DNA from: Pisolithus tinctorius
Lineage: Eukaryota; Basidiomycota; Agaricomycetes; Boletales; Pisolithaceae
Direction of reading: 5' to 3'
Length of the DNA stretch: 64,000 nt
Assembly: GCA_024663395.1 (NCBI GenBank)
Contig: JANFAH010000013.1
Coordinates: forward strand, 372,001 to 436,000
Part shown: positions 11,756-26,051 of the stretch, one piece after another
Numbering within the stretch: position 1 is the stretch's first letter
Layout of the letters: every line of letters begins with the position of its first letter
Position numbers and translations under genes: made by a program
The notes under the pieces: model-generated
Database searches by the model: none
Seen by the model: only the letters and a program-made list of their open reading frames with translations
Told to the model about the DNA's origin: nothing

Positions 11756-13436
11756 TCAAAGGGCCTTCATTCTCCCACCCTCCACCGGAACCACTTCGCT
11801 TTCTATACTGATACGACCACAAGCATTCAAACGTTGAATCAGGATGTCCCCGAAAGCGGTCATTGGTGTTAATACACCGCCCCTTTTTCCAAAGGGCGGT
11901 AAGAGGTTCTTGTCCTGCACCAATGCCAAAGCAGCTTCCGAAATCATAACTGCGAGTGATTTATCACGCCACGGACAGGATTTCTAGAGACAAACCAAAA
12001 AGAATACATACCAGACGACAGCAGATATCCGGGGTCCCCTTTGCCTTTGAAAGTTGTGCGTACTGTGACTGTACGACCGTTGGCGGCTGGGGCAGAAGTG
12101 GTAATATTGGTGATATGGACAGAACCGGTCTCAAGATCCCTGTGCCTAGATATTAGCTGTGTGCTGTTGTCAATGAAGGAGCGACCTAGTCACAAATCAT
12201 TCGGTCCTTCTCCCGACTGTGGCATCAATTGACGAGCCAGCCATCGGGCCTTGCAATGTGAAAGATGGGTGAACGTGAGCCATATCGAAAGAAACGAAAT
12301 ACTAACAGGCGGGAATGTGGCCATGGCAAGTGCCACGGTGGCTAAAAAGAACACTACAAACACTGCATGCAGCATGCTTGGGAGGACCATAAACTCGTCG
12401 TACTTGAAAGCAGGACCATAAGATAGCCCAGATACATCTTGCGGGCCGAACGATCCTGGCGGGAATACCAATTCCGGACTTCGCCCAGCGAGCTCGAATA
12501 AGCCCCAAGAACGCTGCACCACCTGCCTGTTTACAACTGACATGAGGTACAGTACCCCCCGCAGAGGGGGGTCAACAGACAGCGCGTAAAATGTCCGAGG
12601 GCGAGGGCTGGGTACGCCTTTGACTTCAAATTGAAAAGTACAAGTGAAACACTCGCTTCATTAATGTCAAAGAATGGCCTTACTGGGACTAAGCGCGAAG
12701 TCGTGCGTAGCTTCCCGGGCCTTGTGTCGAGGTATATCTTCCAAAATGGAAAGAATGGAGGAAAACGTTCCTCCGGAAATACCCGAACTGCTGAGTTTCC
12801 ACGCAGATGTGGACGTGTCGATTGCGGTTTGTGGGCCCGCGAAGGACTTGAGGGTCTTACTTGCAACGTATACTAGGAGATCGGAAGGTACGGAGTCCAA
12901 CCCGGCGCAGGGAACAATCACGGAGCCTGCCTTGGCAGCGACATAGTCAAACCTGCACTGATCTCAGTGCTCCACCCGCATGCTATGGCAATACGTCGCC
13001 TACTCAGAAATGACTTCACGAACCCACGGGGCTTCGCCCGTTAGGTCAACGTAGTGCCTGCCGTGGCGCACGCAGGCTCGCACGACCGATGTGCCCCAGC
13101 GCCAGTACGGTCCGACGGCATTGATCACAACACGAGCTTGTTGGACGGCTCTCTCGATATCATCAAAGTTGGCAACGTCTACAACAAACGTTGGAACGTG
13201 CAGAAGGGCATCGCCCAATTCATCACGGAGTGTCTTGAACTTTTGTTCAGAGCGTGCCGCGATGCCAAAGGTGAACGTTCCACGCTGCGGGTGTGCCGCT
13301 AGGTATCTTGTGATGAGGCGTCCAGTATAGCCTGTAGTATCGGTCGTACAATTACCGTCATTCAAGTCAGGCTCATTCCGCCATAGCACGACTCGCATTG
13401 CTTACCGGTCGCGCCCAACAACAGGATATCGAGCAT
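11756..13436 (-). CDS. Saccharopine dehydrogenase-like / trans-acting enoyl reductase family oxidoreductase
   Basis: Seven exons (13436-13406, 13331-13004, 12952-12684, 12623-12307, 12249-12194, 12145-12012, 11949-11756) total 1,329 nt, an exact 442 aa protein. Introns are 48-74 nt with GT-AG ends. The N-terminus MLDILLLGATGYTGRLIT is a Rossmann nucleotide-binding motif (GxxGxxG). FVVDVANFDDIERAV, INAVGPYWRWG and VDLTGEAPWVREV follow, then the family block GLDSVPSDLLVYVASKTL, GISGGTF and a C-terminal ISEAALALVQDKNLLP. A hydrophobic stretch near 12.35 kb (VFVVFFLATVALAMAT) predicts one membrane segment, as in related fungal proteins. The family includes saccharopine reductases and lipid-related enoyl reductases; the substrate cannot be told from sequence. 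The gene looks intact, although its right-hand exon 1 is only 31 nt. Confidence 0.9.
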
Positions 13437-13645
13437 GGTGCCAGTATTGACGAAGGGAGTGGGTTGTAAGCCTACTGTACAGGGTAACGTTTCAAGGACC
13501 AACACAGCCAGTTGTGGGGAGGTCCGTCGTCTGGCACGTGGAGGCTCCAACGGCTGCAGCCTCTACACCTGCCTCGCCACCCCAACTACACATGCTAGCA
13601 ATCCAAAATGATGCGATGGTATGTGTATGTATTAGACAGCGTGAC

Positions 13646-14884
13646 CTAGCCATCAAACATGGTACTATCCATCCTGACCCCCATGTTTTGCTTGATGTCC
13701 ATACCCAAACGCTTCATTCTACCGATCTGTGAAAAATGTAATGAGAAGTCACCACAACACAGGCCGATAACCCCAAACCTCAATTCGTTCATTTTGAACT
13801 TTACGTAGCTCCATAAGCTGCTCCCGGCTGAGATAGCTATCATGTTCAGTGGATGGCTTCTTGTGCTGTGTTGCGTGCGCTTTCATGTCTGCTGTAGGAT
13901 CGTACCCATCATCAGGCGGAGGAACGAATTCGCCGGCGCGAAGTGCAGCCATGCGGCGCTCATAGGCTTCGATGTGATAATATTTTTCGTGAGGAAGCGT
14001 CGCTGGAGTGTGTTAGCCTGCCGATTAATGCCTGGCAACTAATCAACATGCCTGTGTTATAGTCTTCTACAAATACTTGGAACTCTTTGCGCTCCTGATC
14101 CTTGGAGAGAACTTCTGGATTGAGTTTTCGCTCCTCGAGAAGCCAGGTTCTGAATTCCTGGGTTTTGTTATAAAAGCTGCTGATTAGTGCAGTGAGGTTG
14201 ACTTGACAAGGGACAACCACCCTCACTCTGCCTCCGAGATAACACCATATTTTCCCCAATGTGCGCTGGAGCTCCCGGTTGCCTGTTTCTTCTTCTACGA
14301 TATTTACAGTTAGAAAGTCCGAGTACTTTCGGCCCATATCTTACTTTTTTCTCCTTTCTCTCTCTCCTCCGACGCTCTTTCTCTTCGTGGGTCCTATGCT
14401 TCTTCTTTTTATGGCGATTGCGTTCAGGCCGTGAATCAGGATCCGAATTGGATGATGAGAGTGACCGAGATCTCCTGCGTTTGTCTTTCTTGTTTTTAAG
14501 CCTATTTCTGTCCGGAGAGCGCGACCGCGAGCGACTTTGAGAACAAGAGCGCGGTCTTCGCTGTCTGTGGGCGTGAATGGGGGAGTGAGAACGAGAGCGG
14601 GAATGGGAGTAGGATCTGCGACGATTAGGGGCTGGACTGCGAGAGCGAGATTCGCAGGGAGAGTAAGATCGTCGCCTCCTGTATTTTGGGCTACGGGACC
14701 TAGACCTAGACTGTCTGTGCGCGTATTTTGAGGACCGTGGCCGGTAATGAGGAGAGCGCTCATGCCGTCTGGACGGGTCGCCGGCTCTCCTCGCGGGAGA
14801 CTGAGTGTGCTTGTAGTCCTTGTCTTCCGATCTGGAGTACCTACGACCCCTGCCAGGTGGATCGTCCTGGTTGGTTGAACTCAT
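13646..14884 (-). CDS. RS-repeat nuclear protein, splicing-factor type (341 aa)
   Basis: Five exons (14884-14345, 14282-14227, 14176-14052, 14002-13779, 13726-13646) give 1,026 nt in frame. Residues 1 to about 140 form an arginine/serine domain rich in SRSRSRSP, followed by lysine/arginine-rich EKERRRRERKEKK. The conserved C-terminal part contains WGKYGVISEADFYNK, EFRTWLLEERKLNPEVL, FVEDYNTATLPHEKYY, SYLSREQLMELRKVQ and the end GMDIKQNMGVRMDS. Many fungal proteomes carry this layout and label it splicing arginine/serine-rich; the RS domain supports a role in spliceosome association in the nucleus. The third intron is GC-AG (14051-14003). The exact family name is uncertain, but coding status is strong. 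Confidence 0.85.
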
Positions 14885-15873
14885 CTAGACTTGCAAGTGA
14901 GAGTTCGTCCTACTGTTACTTCACTACACCTCGTGGGAACCAGGCCTTCTCTGCAAGATTAACGCAGACAAACACTCGACAAACTTTCAAAGGTGAGTCT
15001 GGTGTTAATCTGCCACATGGACAAGTCGTACATGATTTGATTCAACACTCTAAGTGCAAAAAATGATCCATATCCAACTTCAAGTCGCACTAGTGTTGTA
15101 CGGATGAGGACGACTCGTGCGGTCATAATTGCATAACGAAGGTCCAATCGAAACGGACCTCCGATGCCAATCGGGGCTTCCATTACTGGACAGGTCGTTG
15201 GCACCGGAGTGCCCACGGCATTTGCCTTAGCTTATGAACGTATATGCTCAGTTGCTGTGCATTTTGATAACAGAAACGTTCCTGTTGCGTTTCGGTTTGT
15301 TCATGAATCAACGTTCCGCATATCGTGGTATCAACCACCGCGAGGTGAAGGATTGGGTCATTGATTTCCTGGACATATGGATGCGCCCGGTCCGTAGGTT
15401 AGTGCCTGATATCACAAACACACCACCTCAGGCAACTAACTCTGCAGCTTAATTAATGGAGAGTGCTTTTGTTGGCAGCAACTCATGGGTGTCATAGAGC
15501 AGGAGATGACCTGGATCACAAGACTGCCGGTTGCCCACAGGGCAAGAACGCCATGGCTGACGCGAGTAATTTTTTCCCCCCAAGTGCCGTTGGTCTCCAG
15601 GCGAGAAGGTCACATTAAATGGGATCAATCAGGCCTTTTTTGCCATGGTGCCATCTCGAACCCCCTTCCTGTATGGCGCACGGGGATTGGGAATGGGCAT
15701 GCCGACTCCAAGCACAGTTGCTAGCATGAATATCTCGTGGTGCACACACATCGACGCCAATACCCTATGCTGCTTGCATGGTTGGCTGCGTCGCAATATC
15801 CTTTTTGGTATATAAACCTAACTGAGTGTTCTCTTCCACTCGACCTTCCTTGTTCATCACTTCCACTTCGGCA
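14885..15873. other. Intergenic region between divergent genes
   Basis: The RS-protein gene reads left and the zinc-finger gene reads right from this interval, so it should contain both promoters. A TATATAAACC-like stretch at about 15808-15820 (GGTATATAAACC) lies about 55 bp before the zinc-finger ATG and is a plausible TATA box. No supported gene is present. Confidence 0.5.
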
Positions 15874-16689
15874 ATGTCGAGACACAACTCCCACGACCAC
15901 GCATTTCGTTATGGGCAGGGAAGTCCCAGTTTCCCATATCCCACCACGCATCGAGATAACCAAGCCGTCGCGACTCAAGTGGCACGGCTGGGAATGTCGC
16001 CCTCGTTGCTTGCCGAAGGGCGATTTACGGTACCCCGGGGCCCCCCTGATGTACCAGACGTGCTCAGCTTGGCTCCCTGTGGTCAACGACCGGCACCGCA
16101 GACCTTTGCCGGAGGTCTACCAGCTGGAATGTATCGGCCTACCGATAATCTGAGAGCCCGTCGCGAATCTACACCTCCTGGTTCGGTTGCTCGCATAGGC
16201 CATAGCTCTTATGTTTCAAATATCTCACGCGAGACACGAAGTCCATCATATCACCCGCCTCGACCACACCCTTACTTCACACCCCCTGTGTCTCCACCGG
16301 CTAGCCGCAACTATTGTCCCTCTCCGGACATCATTGGAAATATTGAGCGTTCCGTACCGGGTCGGCACAGGCAGAGCAACCTCCGTTCATGTCGCTGGGA
16401 TACCGACAATGCTTCTTGCTCGTCCTCCGTCACCGGGAGCAGAGCTGAGATCGAGAACCACCTACGTGCGTATCACCGGGTCAGGGATGACGTCCGGACA
16501 GTGATTTGTCTTTGGGAGGGTTGCGTGAGGACACGGCCCTTGAGACGGGAGAATCTGGCGCGTCATGTCATGACCCATATGAACATAAGATGGGAGTGCC
16601 CAGAATGCAAGAAGCTTTTCTCTCGTTCGGACGCAGTCCAACGCCACGTCGAGCGAGTTTGTCCTAGGAGGGGCTACGATGCTGCCTAA
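15874..16689 (+). CDS. C2H2-type zinc-finger protein (271 aa)
   Basis: Single exon. The ATG at 15874 (MSRHNSHDHAF) is preferred because the open frame extends only 16 codons further upstream and a TATA-like motif sits about 55 bp before it. The first two-thirds is proline/serine-rich and low in order. The C-terminal third has finger-like units: a loose C-x8-C-x13-H-x4-H (ending HLRAYH), then CLWEGC-x13-HVMTH, then CPECKKLFSRSDAVQRHVERVC. The last is a C2HC variant in which the final ligand is cysteine. Tandem fingers near a C-terminus suggest a DNA-binding transcription regulator in the nucleus; targets are unknown. Confidence 0.85.
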   Translation: MSRHNSHDHAFRYGQGSPSFPYPTTHRDNQAVATQVARLGMSPSLLAEGRFTVPRGPPDVPDVLSLAPCGQRPAPQTFAGGLPAGMYRPTDNLRARRESTPPGSVARIGHSSYVSNISRETRSPSYHPPRPHPYFTPPVSPPASRNYCPSPDIIGNIERSVPGRHRQSNLRSCRWDTDNASCSSSVTGSRAEIENHLRAYHRVRDDVRTVICLWEGCVRTRPLRRENLARHVMTHMNIRWECPECKKLFSRSDAVQRHVERVCPRRGYDAA

Positions 16690-17149
16690 GTGGGGTATGC
16701 ACTAGGTTGGCGGAGTACCGTCATACTGATAGAGCCAACAAGTGTCTAGTATCCACACATGCATTATGCATTATGAACATTTCTACTGTATAATTCCCGA
16801 TAGTCCACGGTCATGTACACGGTATTATTTACCTATGTCCATTGCATAGTCGTTGTTTTTAACTCTTGAGGCTGTGCCTTCCGCCACGTGACCCGCAAAT
16901 ACCTCTGTCATCCTTACTGGGCAGCGACGGCAGGACTCGAAACGCAGTGTCCAACGTACCGTATTGGTGAACTAACGCGAGATCGTGCAGGATACAAGGG
17001 ATCGTGGTCCACCAAGTTATTCGGCTCCGTCTACGACCGCGAACTTCATCCTTAGAGCGCCCGTGGGCTGGTTATTTGCTATGTCCAAAAATCGACGCAC
17101 TGCTTCCAGTCAACTCAGGCTCTCTCATATCCACAACGCCGCGACTACA
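16690..17149. other. Intergenic region upstream of the PMR1-like gene
   Basis: This holds the 3' flank of the zinc-finger gene and the promoter/5' UTR of the ATPase. An in-frame upstream ATG at 17081 would lengthen the ATPase by 23 basic residues. No other coding or repeat feature is seen. Confidence 0.5.
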
Positions 17150-21206
<4,057 letters not shown>

Positions 21207-24200
21207 TACTTATAGAACTTCACTTCGCAGGGTTTGCCTAGCACAACCGGAGATGTGTAGACTTGAGCATACTACTATAGAGACATCATTTGTCATCTAT
21301 CATGGACCATCAGCTGAGCAGCATAACCACCTGTCTCCAACTTCCACACTATGGTTGCCAGTACAGGACGCCACTTTTGCTACAGTGAATCTTACAGTCA
21401 CCCGGGTTGAGCGCTTCGGGGTTTCCGGTGTAATAACGCGATGGGTTGAAGTCTACAGGTAACAGGTGATTAGTTATAAAGCAGCGACAAAGGCATGAAT
21501 CAATGGAAATCCCGACTTGTGTGATACTCTGGAAGAGCCCCCTCCCTGGCTAACGGCGGCAATCGCCTTGGGGAACAAGTGACATGCTGATGACATTCAT
21601 TGCATTTGGCAGACTGGTACCGTACCAGTGACCCTGCGTCGGAGGAAAGCCCGTATCCGGGGCTACTGAGTTCAGGAGACCTTATTCGTCTCGATAGACA
21701 GAGAACAGAGTACTGGACTGGAGGTTACTGTAGTCCAGAAGTTACCTCCGGACCAGTACTTCGTCCTGGTTCAGTCTCCGCTAAGCATGTAAAGGTTGTG
21801 TAAAATGACATCTTGTAAACCATACGTCGTGGGAACTAGGAGTGAGAACGTTGGCCCGGCAGCCAATACAGTAAAGGCAGAACCATCGTGCCACGAGAAT
21901 TGGTCCAGTGGGACTACCTTCACCTGTACTAGGTCGTCGTAGTCTGCTGTGAGGTCACGTGCCTCGAGTCTGTACCCTATCAGTGCTGACTAAGCACCAT
22001 GTGGCAGTTTTCCTTGCTCCTACCCCTGACCGCTATACTCCACCGGAGAGGGTCAAACTTTCTCGCCGACCTCAGTCCACTCGCCCTGACCATCGGATTT
22101 CACCTCCGGTGATATTATAGTCTCCGCTTCCCTTGGCAGCGATACCTCCGCCGTGCGTGTTGTCCTCAACTCGGGCCACGCAGCCCTCCCGACATTCCAT
22201 TCAGGGCTCCGATCAACGGGATGGCGCTGAACACGAGACAGGTCATGTTAGCATCAGTAGTGATCGTGCCCTGGTTTCTTATGAGGTGTTCGTTCAGAGA
22301 TAACCAGATTTGCTTAGGGATCTGTGAAGCACAGCATGCGATAAGGATAAGGGTGGGAGGCTGTTCCTGCATGGCTGAAAGTCCCCCACTGATCGTTCTT
22401 CTGGCCCTTTCTGGTGGGTGGATAGGATCTTGTTATGCACACGAACGGAGGTGAAATAGAGAAGGATGTCGAAAAGAACAAGATCCGTAAAGCCAATGGA
22501 CAGGATAGTCACCTGACACTGTTTTTTGGTGTTGGCAATTTCATGGCAATTACGCAAGGTACAGCTGCACAGGAAGTGCAGACTTCGATAACCCAAAGGA
22601 AGTTGAAGACAGGTCAGATGATATTGTTCAAAAAATCATCTGGCGTGTTTTCAGCTTTCTTTGGGACGATTGTCACAGTAGACGGCGTGGGTATGCTCGA
22701 GGAAGAGGAAAGAAGTAGCCGCCAACGATATAATATGACCTGGGATGCCACAAAAATCATGGCAATAAGTGTGTAGTTTGGGGGACCGGGCTAGCTGCGG
22801 ACGAAAGTTCTCACTGCTTAGGGAGGCCAAGCTCATTCTGAATACCGAGGGAAACCCTTCTGCAGGACCACAAGGATAACCATAGCTGAGGCACAGATGG
22901 TTTGTGGAGAGATCAGCAGCGAAGTCGTGACAAATATTGAATCTCTCGCCTCGCCACAAAAAAAAATGCAAATATCAACCTATCGTCATTGGGGAGGTTG
23001 GAATGTTTCCCGGGTCAGTGCCTTTTCCGAATTTAGGTCAGAGAAGTCGTAGGCAGCGAGTGATCTGTACTGTTCACGGCGTTGAACATGCATATATGCC
23101 TCGTGTCACTAAGTCGATGTTCCCGGTGAACCCGGAACTTGCTTGTTTCGTCTGGGTTGAGGTAGTTGAGATATACATGGGGGGTTGAGCGTAAGAGGAG
23201 AGATCCTTGGGCACTCATAACCGGTGCTGGGGAGGGGGGGAAATGTGGGTTAAACGCCATTTTAGACAGCATCTACATGGAAGATAATGTCAAGAGGTGC
23301 TTAAGTCAGATGACAGCAATACGAACTTCTAAGAATATAAGCTCTCTGGTGGCCCGAGTACCGTCATGGTAAGAGGGATCGATTCTGCTCCAACAGCGGA
23401 AAAGAGTTATAGCATGCGAGCCAGTCCAGCCACTGATTTACAGCTGGCCTGATCTCATGACGAGTCAAGGATCACTTGTCCCGTCCAGTACCGATATTGA
23501 TATACGGTACATACATACTGACAATTCAGTGGTACCCACTAATCGCAAAAATTATAGCGAGTTTTTGCTAGTTGTCCCCCAAGGATTTCAAAATGAAAAG
23601 AACCTTGGTGATGGCTAGGGCGCCAATCAGATTTGAGGAGCTGTTGTATATAGCCCGAGGAGTCACAGAGACAGATTCGTTCCTTCTAGTCGATCTCCTA
23701 GCCATATGTTAATTTGTTGTACCAGCAAATATTTGAGAGACTTACATTTGGCCGGTGCGATCTCTTCAGCTGAAAGCGAGGGTAAAAATTTCGTTTGCTC
23801 GTATCCACGGTATATACCACCTCTGGTCGGCATCAAGGATTGCGACACCCTGGTATTCTGGTGTAGCACCTTGCTCGTCGGCCGTAGTCGAGTGCACAGG
23901 GCGATGGGCGGAGGGGTGTCGAGAATGCCAATCTGAAGCATGCCGCACTACCGTCACACAGAAATGTAAAATGAATTCCCCTTCGAGTCGGTCAGATGGT
24001 GAAGTTGTGACTGCCCGTTGGCAGGCCATTCGGGGAACAAATTAAGCGAACTCCGCAGCTTTTCGAATTTGTTGTTGCTGACGACCTTTCTTCCCATGCA
24101 TTTGAAAGCGCGAGGACGAATTCGGTCCGATTCTGGGAGTGAGTGTGTCAGACTGTTGAGACGTTGTGTCATATGGTCAGGGGGGTCATATCAAGAGAGG

Positions 24201-24441
24201 TGCACGAACGTGTACGTGCCAAGGTGGGAGAACTGTAGGGCATGTCACGTGTGTGTCATTGCACAAGTGACGTTCCCCGTCCTTGGAAGTTGGGAGCACC
24301 CCATGGTACAGGGAACGGCATCACTGGCCAAATGGCAGAGAGTAGTAGAGCCTGCATCCCGCGTCCCAGGGCGGTGTCAAAAGAAGTGGTCGACGGAGGC
24401 ATGGGAGGCTATGTAATGCAGTTCCACAAAATGAAGACGTA
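21207..24441. other. 3.2 kb without a supportable gene
   Basis: No frame above about 130 codons and no recognised motif on either strand. CpG content is ordinary. The only structure noticed is the hairpin at 21710-21759. The region ends at the Tc1-like transposon. It may hold degraded sequence or a non-coding transcript. Confidence 0.45.
21710..21759. repeat. 20 bp-arm imperfect hairpin
   Basis: GTACTGGACTGGAGGTTACT (21710-21729) pairs with 21740-21759 (AGTTACCTCCGGACCAGTAC) with three mismatches around a 10 nt loop. There are no obvious flanking target duplications. It could be a MITE fragment or structured RNA. Confidence 0.5.
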
Positions 24442-24468
24442 CAGTGTCTCAATTAAGTAATGCACAGC
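24442..24468 (+). repeat. Left terminal inverted repeat of the Tc1-like element
   Basis: 27 bp, identical to the reverse complement of 26025-26051. The left TA target is 24440-24441. Confidence 0.93.
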
Positions 24469-24756
24469 CACTACATTTCCAGCATTTCGTTGATAGCAAC
24501 AGTAATTCATCACTTTATGTTCGTACAACTATCATAACATGTAGACAAAGGTCTATTTGACAAGACTGAGGTGTGATGATTGTCCTTTCATTATATTGTA
24601 GTGTGCTGTGGTGTGAACACTAAAAAAAGTACTGTGCAATTCTTTTTTGGATAGGGGGTGGTATTATGAAAACCTGCCTCAAATTTTCATTGCCGAGTTC
24701 ACTGCCCACCACACCACTCCAGAAGCTACTGGCACCCTCTTTACCATCTCTTGGCC

Positions 24757-25776
24757 ATGGCAAAGTACACCAGCCCAACAAAGAAGGCTCGGATTTGTCG
24801 AGACAAGGCAGCTGGTCTCTCAGATGAGCACATTGCCAAAAAGTTCCAAATTCATCGTACTACTGTCAAACGCATCTTTAATTCTTATGCTAAATCTGAA
24901 GATTACTATGCTATCAAGCCTAAATCAGGTCGCCCACGTCTATTCACTTCGAATGACACTCGTCGCGCAGCCCGACTTCTTGCTCAGGGGAAAGCACATG
25001 ATGTTGCTGACCTTCAGAGGAAGTTTTTCCCGGGATTTAATGCTGAAACAATTCGACAAAGGCTACGTGCATGTGGCCTAAAGGCCTATGTACGTCGCCC
25101 AAAGCCTCTTTTGACTGACGCTCACAAGAAAAGGCGATTCGAGTGGGCAAAGGCCCATGCTAACTGGACAGCAGAGAATTGGAAGGCAGTTATCTTCTCA
25201 GACGAATCTAAATTCAATCGTTTTGGGTCAGATGGCCGTGAATGGTGTTGGAGGAAGCCTGGGGAGGACTTCGATGCACGCTACACCAGGAAGGTGGTGA
25301 AACACGGTGGTGGCAGCGTCATGGTGTGGGGGTGCATCACAGCCACCGGGCCAGGCCGGATATGTCGCATTGAAGGTCATATGGATGCAAAGCTCTACAT
25401 CGAAATCCTGCAGGACGAGCTTCTGGGAACCCTCAGCGACCTTGGAATGAAGAAGAAATATATTTATTTTCAACAAGACAATGATCCGAAGCATACTTCG
25501 AAGCTCGCCGCCCAGTGGTTCAGCAGCAAGAAGCTCGACACACTCGACTGGCCTCCGCAGAGCCCCGATATGAATATTATCGAACACGTTTGGCACTATT
25601 TGGAACGTCGCGTGCGCACTCGGACCACCCTGCCATCAAATGTCACAGACTTATGGAATGCCATTGTTGAGGAGTGGGAGAGCATCGAAGAAAGCTACCT
25701 TACTTCACTCTATGACAGTATGCCAGAGCGTGTTCAGGCCCTTCTTGCAGCTAAAGGTGGCCACACTAAGTACTAG
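24757..25776 (+). CDS. Tc1/mariner transposase (DD34E)
   Basis: 339 codons without introns from the ATG at 24757 (MAKYTSPTKK). An N-terminal paired-type helix-turn-helix region contains SDEHIAKKFQIHRTTVKRIF, followed by a linker with KSGRPRLF and a second helical region. The catalytic domain has IFSDESKFN, YFQQDNDPKHTS and SPDMNIIEHVWHYLE, with exactly 34 residues between the second Asp and the Glu: the DD34E triad. Length is typical for the family. All catalytic residues are present, so the protein may be active. The enzyme would bind the flanking inverted repeats and cut and paste the element into TA sites. Confidence 0.95.
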   Translation: MAKYTSPTKKARICRDKAAGLSDEHIAKKFQIHRTTVKRIFNSYAKSEDYYAIKPKSGRPRLFTSNDTRRAARLLAQGKAHDVADLQRKFFPGFNAETIRQRLRACGLKAYVRRPKPLLTDAHKKRRFEWAKAHANWTAENWKAVIFSDESKFNRFGSDGREWCWRKPGEDFDARYTRKVVKHGGGSVMVWGCITATGPGRICRIEGHMDAKLYIEILQDELLGTLSDLGMKKKYIYFQQDNDPKHTSKLAAQWFSSKKLDTLDWPPQSPDMNIIEHVWHYLERRVRTRTTLPSNVTDLWNAIVEEWESIEESYLTSLYDSMPERVQALLAAKGGHTKY

Positions 25777-26024
25777 AATTTTCTTGTTCGTACCATGCAT
25801 ATTGGACTGGTGACATTGACTTCTTTCGAGCACATACCACATCCAAATATGAATTGCACAGTACCTTTTTTCATAATCATCTCATGCACATTGACACTCC
25901 TTTTTTCCTACTATCCTTCACATACTGTCATTATCCCTGCAGTTATCGCTATCTAATGAGCTATTAATTAATGTCTTTGCTTCAGTTGTTGTCGAGCAAG
26001 ACGAGCACTCATTGGATTATCAAT

Positions 26025-26051
26025 GCTGTGCATTACTTAATTGAGACACTG
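26025..26051 (-). repeat. Right terminal inverted repeat of the Tc1-like element
   Basis: 27 bp, identical to the left repeat in inverted orientation. Followed by TA at 26052-26053. Confidence 0.93.

Larger units (their letters stand above)
24442..26051 (+). mobile_element. Intact Tc1/mariner transposon (1,610 bp)
   Basis: The element has perfect 27 bp terminal inverted repeats at 24442-24468 and 26025-26051, both starting CAGTGTCTCAATTAAGTAAT when read inwards. A TA dinucleotide lies outside each end (24440-24441 and 26052-26053), the target duplication expected of this superfamily. A second, inner inverted pair exists at 24622-24642 and 25851-25871 (AGTACTGTGCAATTC core after an A-run), an arrangement like the IR/DR ends of some Tc1 elements. 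The single gene inside is uninterrupted. It lies in an intergenic region between the PMR1-like and OPT genes. Confidence 0.95.

Noticed and set aside
14341..14763. A second minus frame of 140 codons within the RS-protein gene
   Set aside because: It is an out-of-frame reading of the repetitive arginine/serine codons; the other frame joins to conserved downstream exons.
22435..22776. Plus-strand frame of 113 codons in the gap after PMR1
   Set aside because: An ATG-initiated frame but without similarity, neighbours or splice sites; the length is within chance expectation for this GC content.
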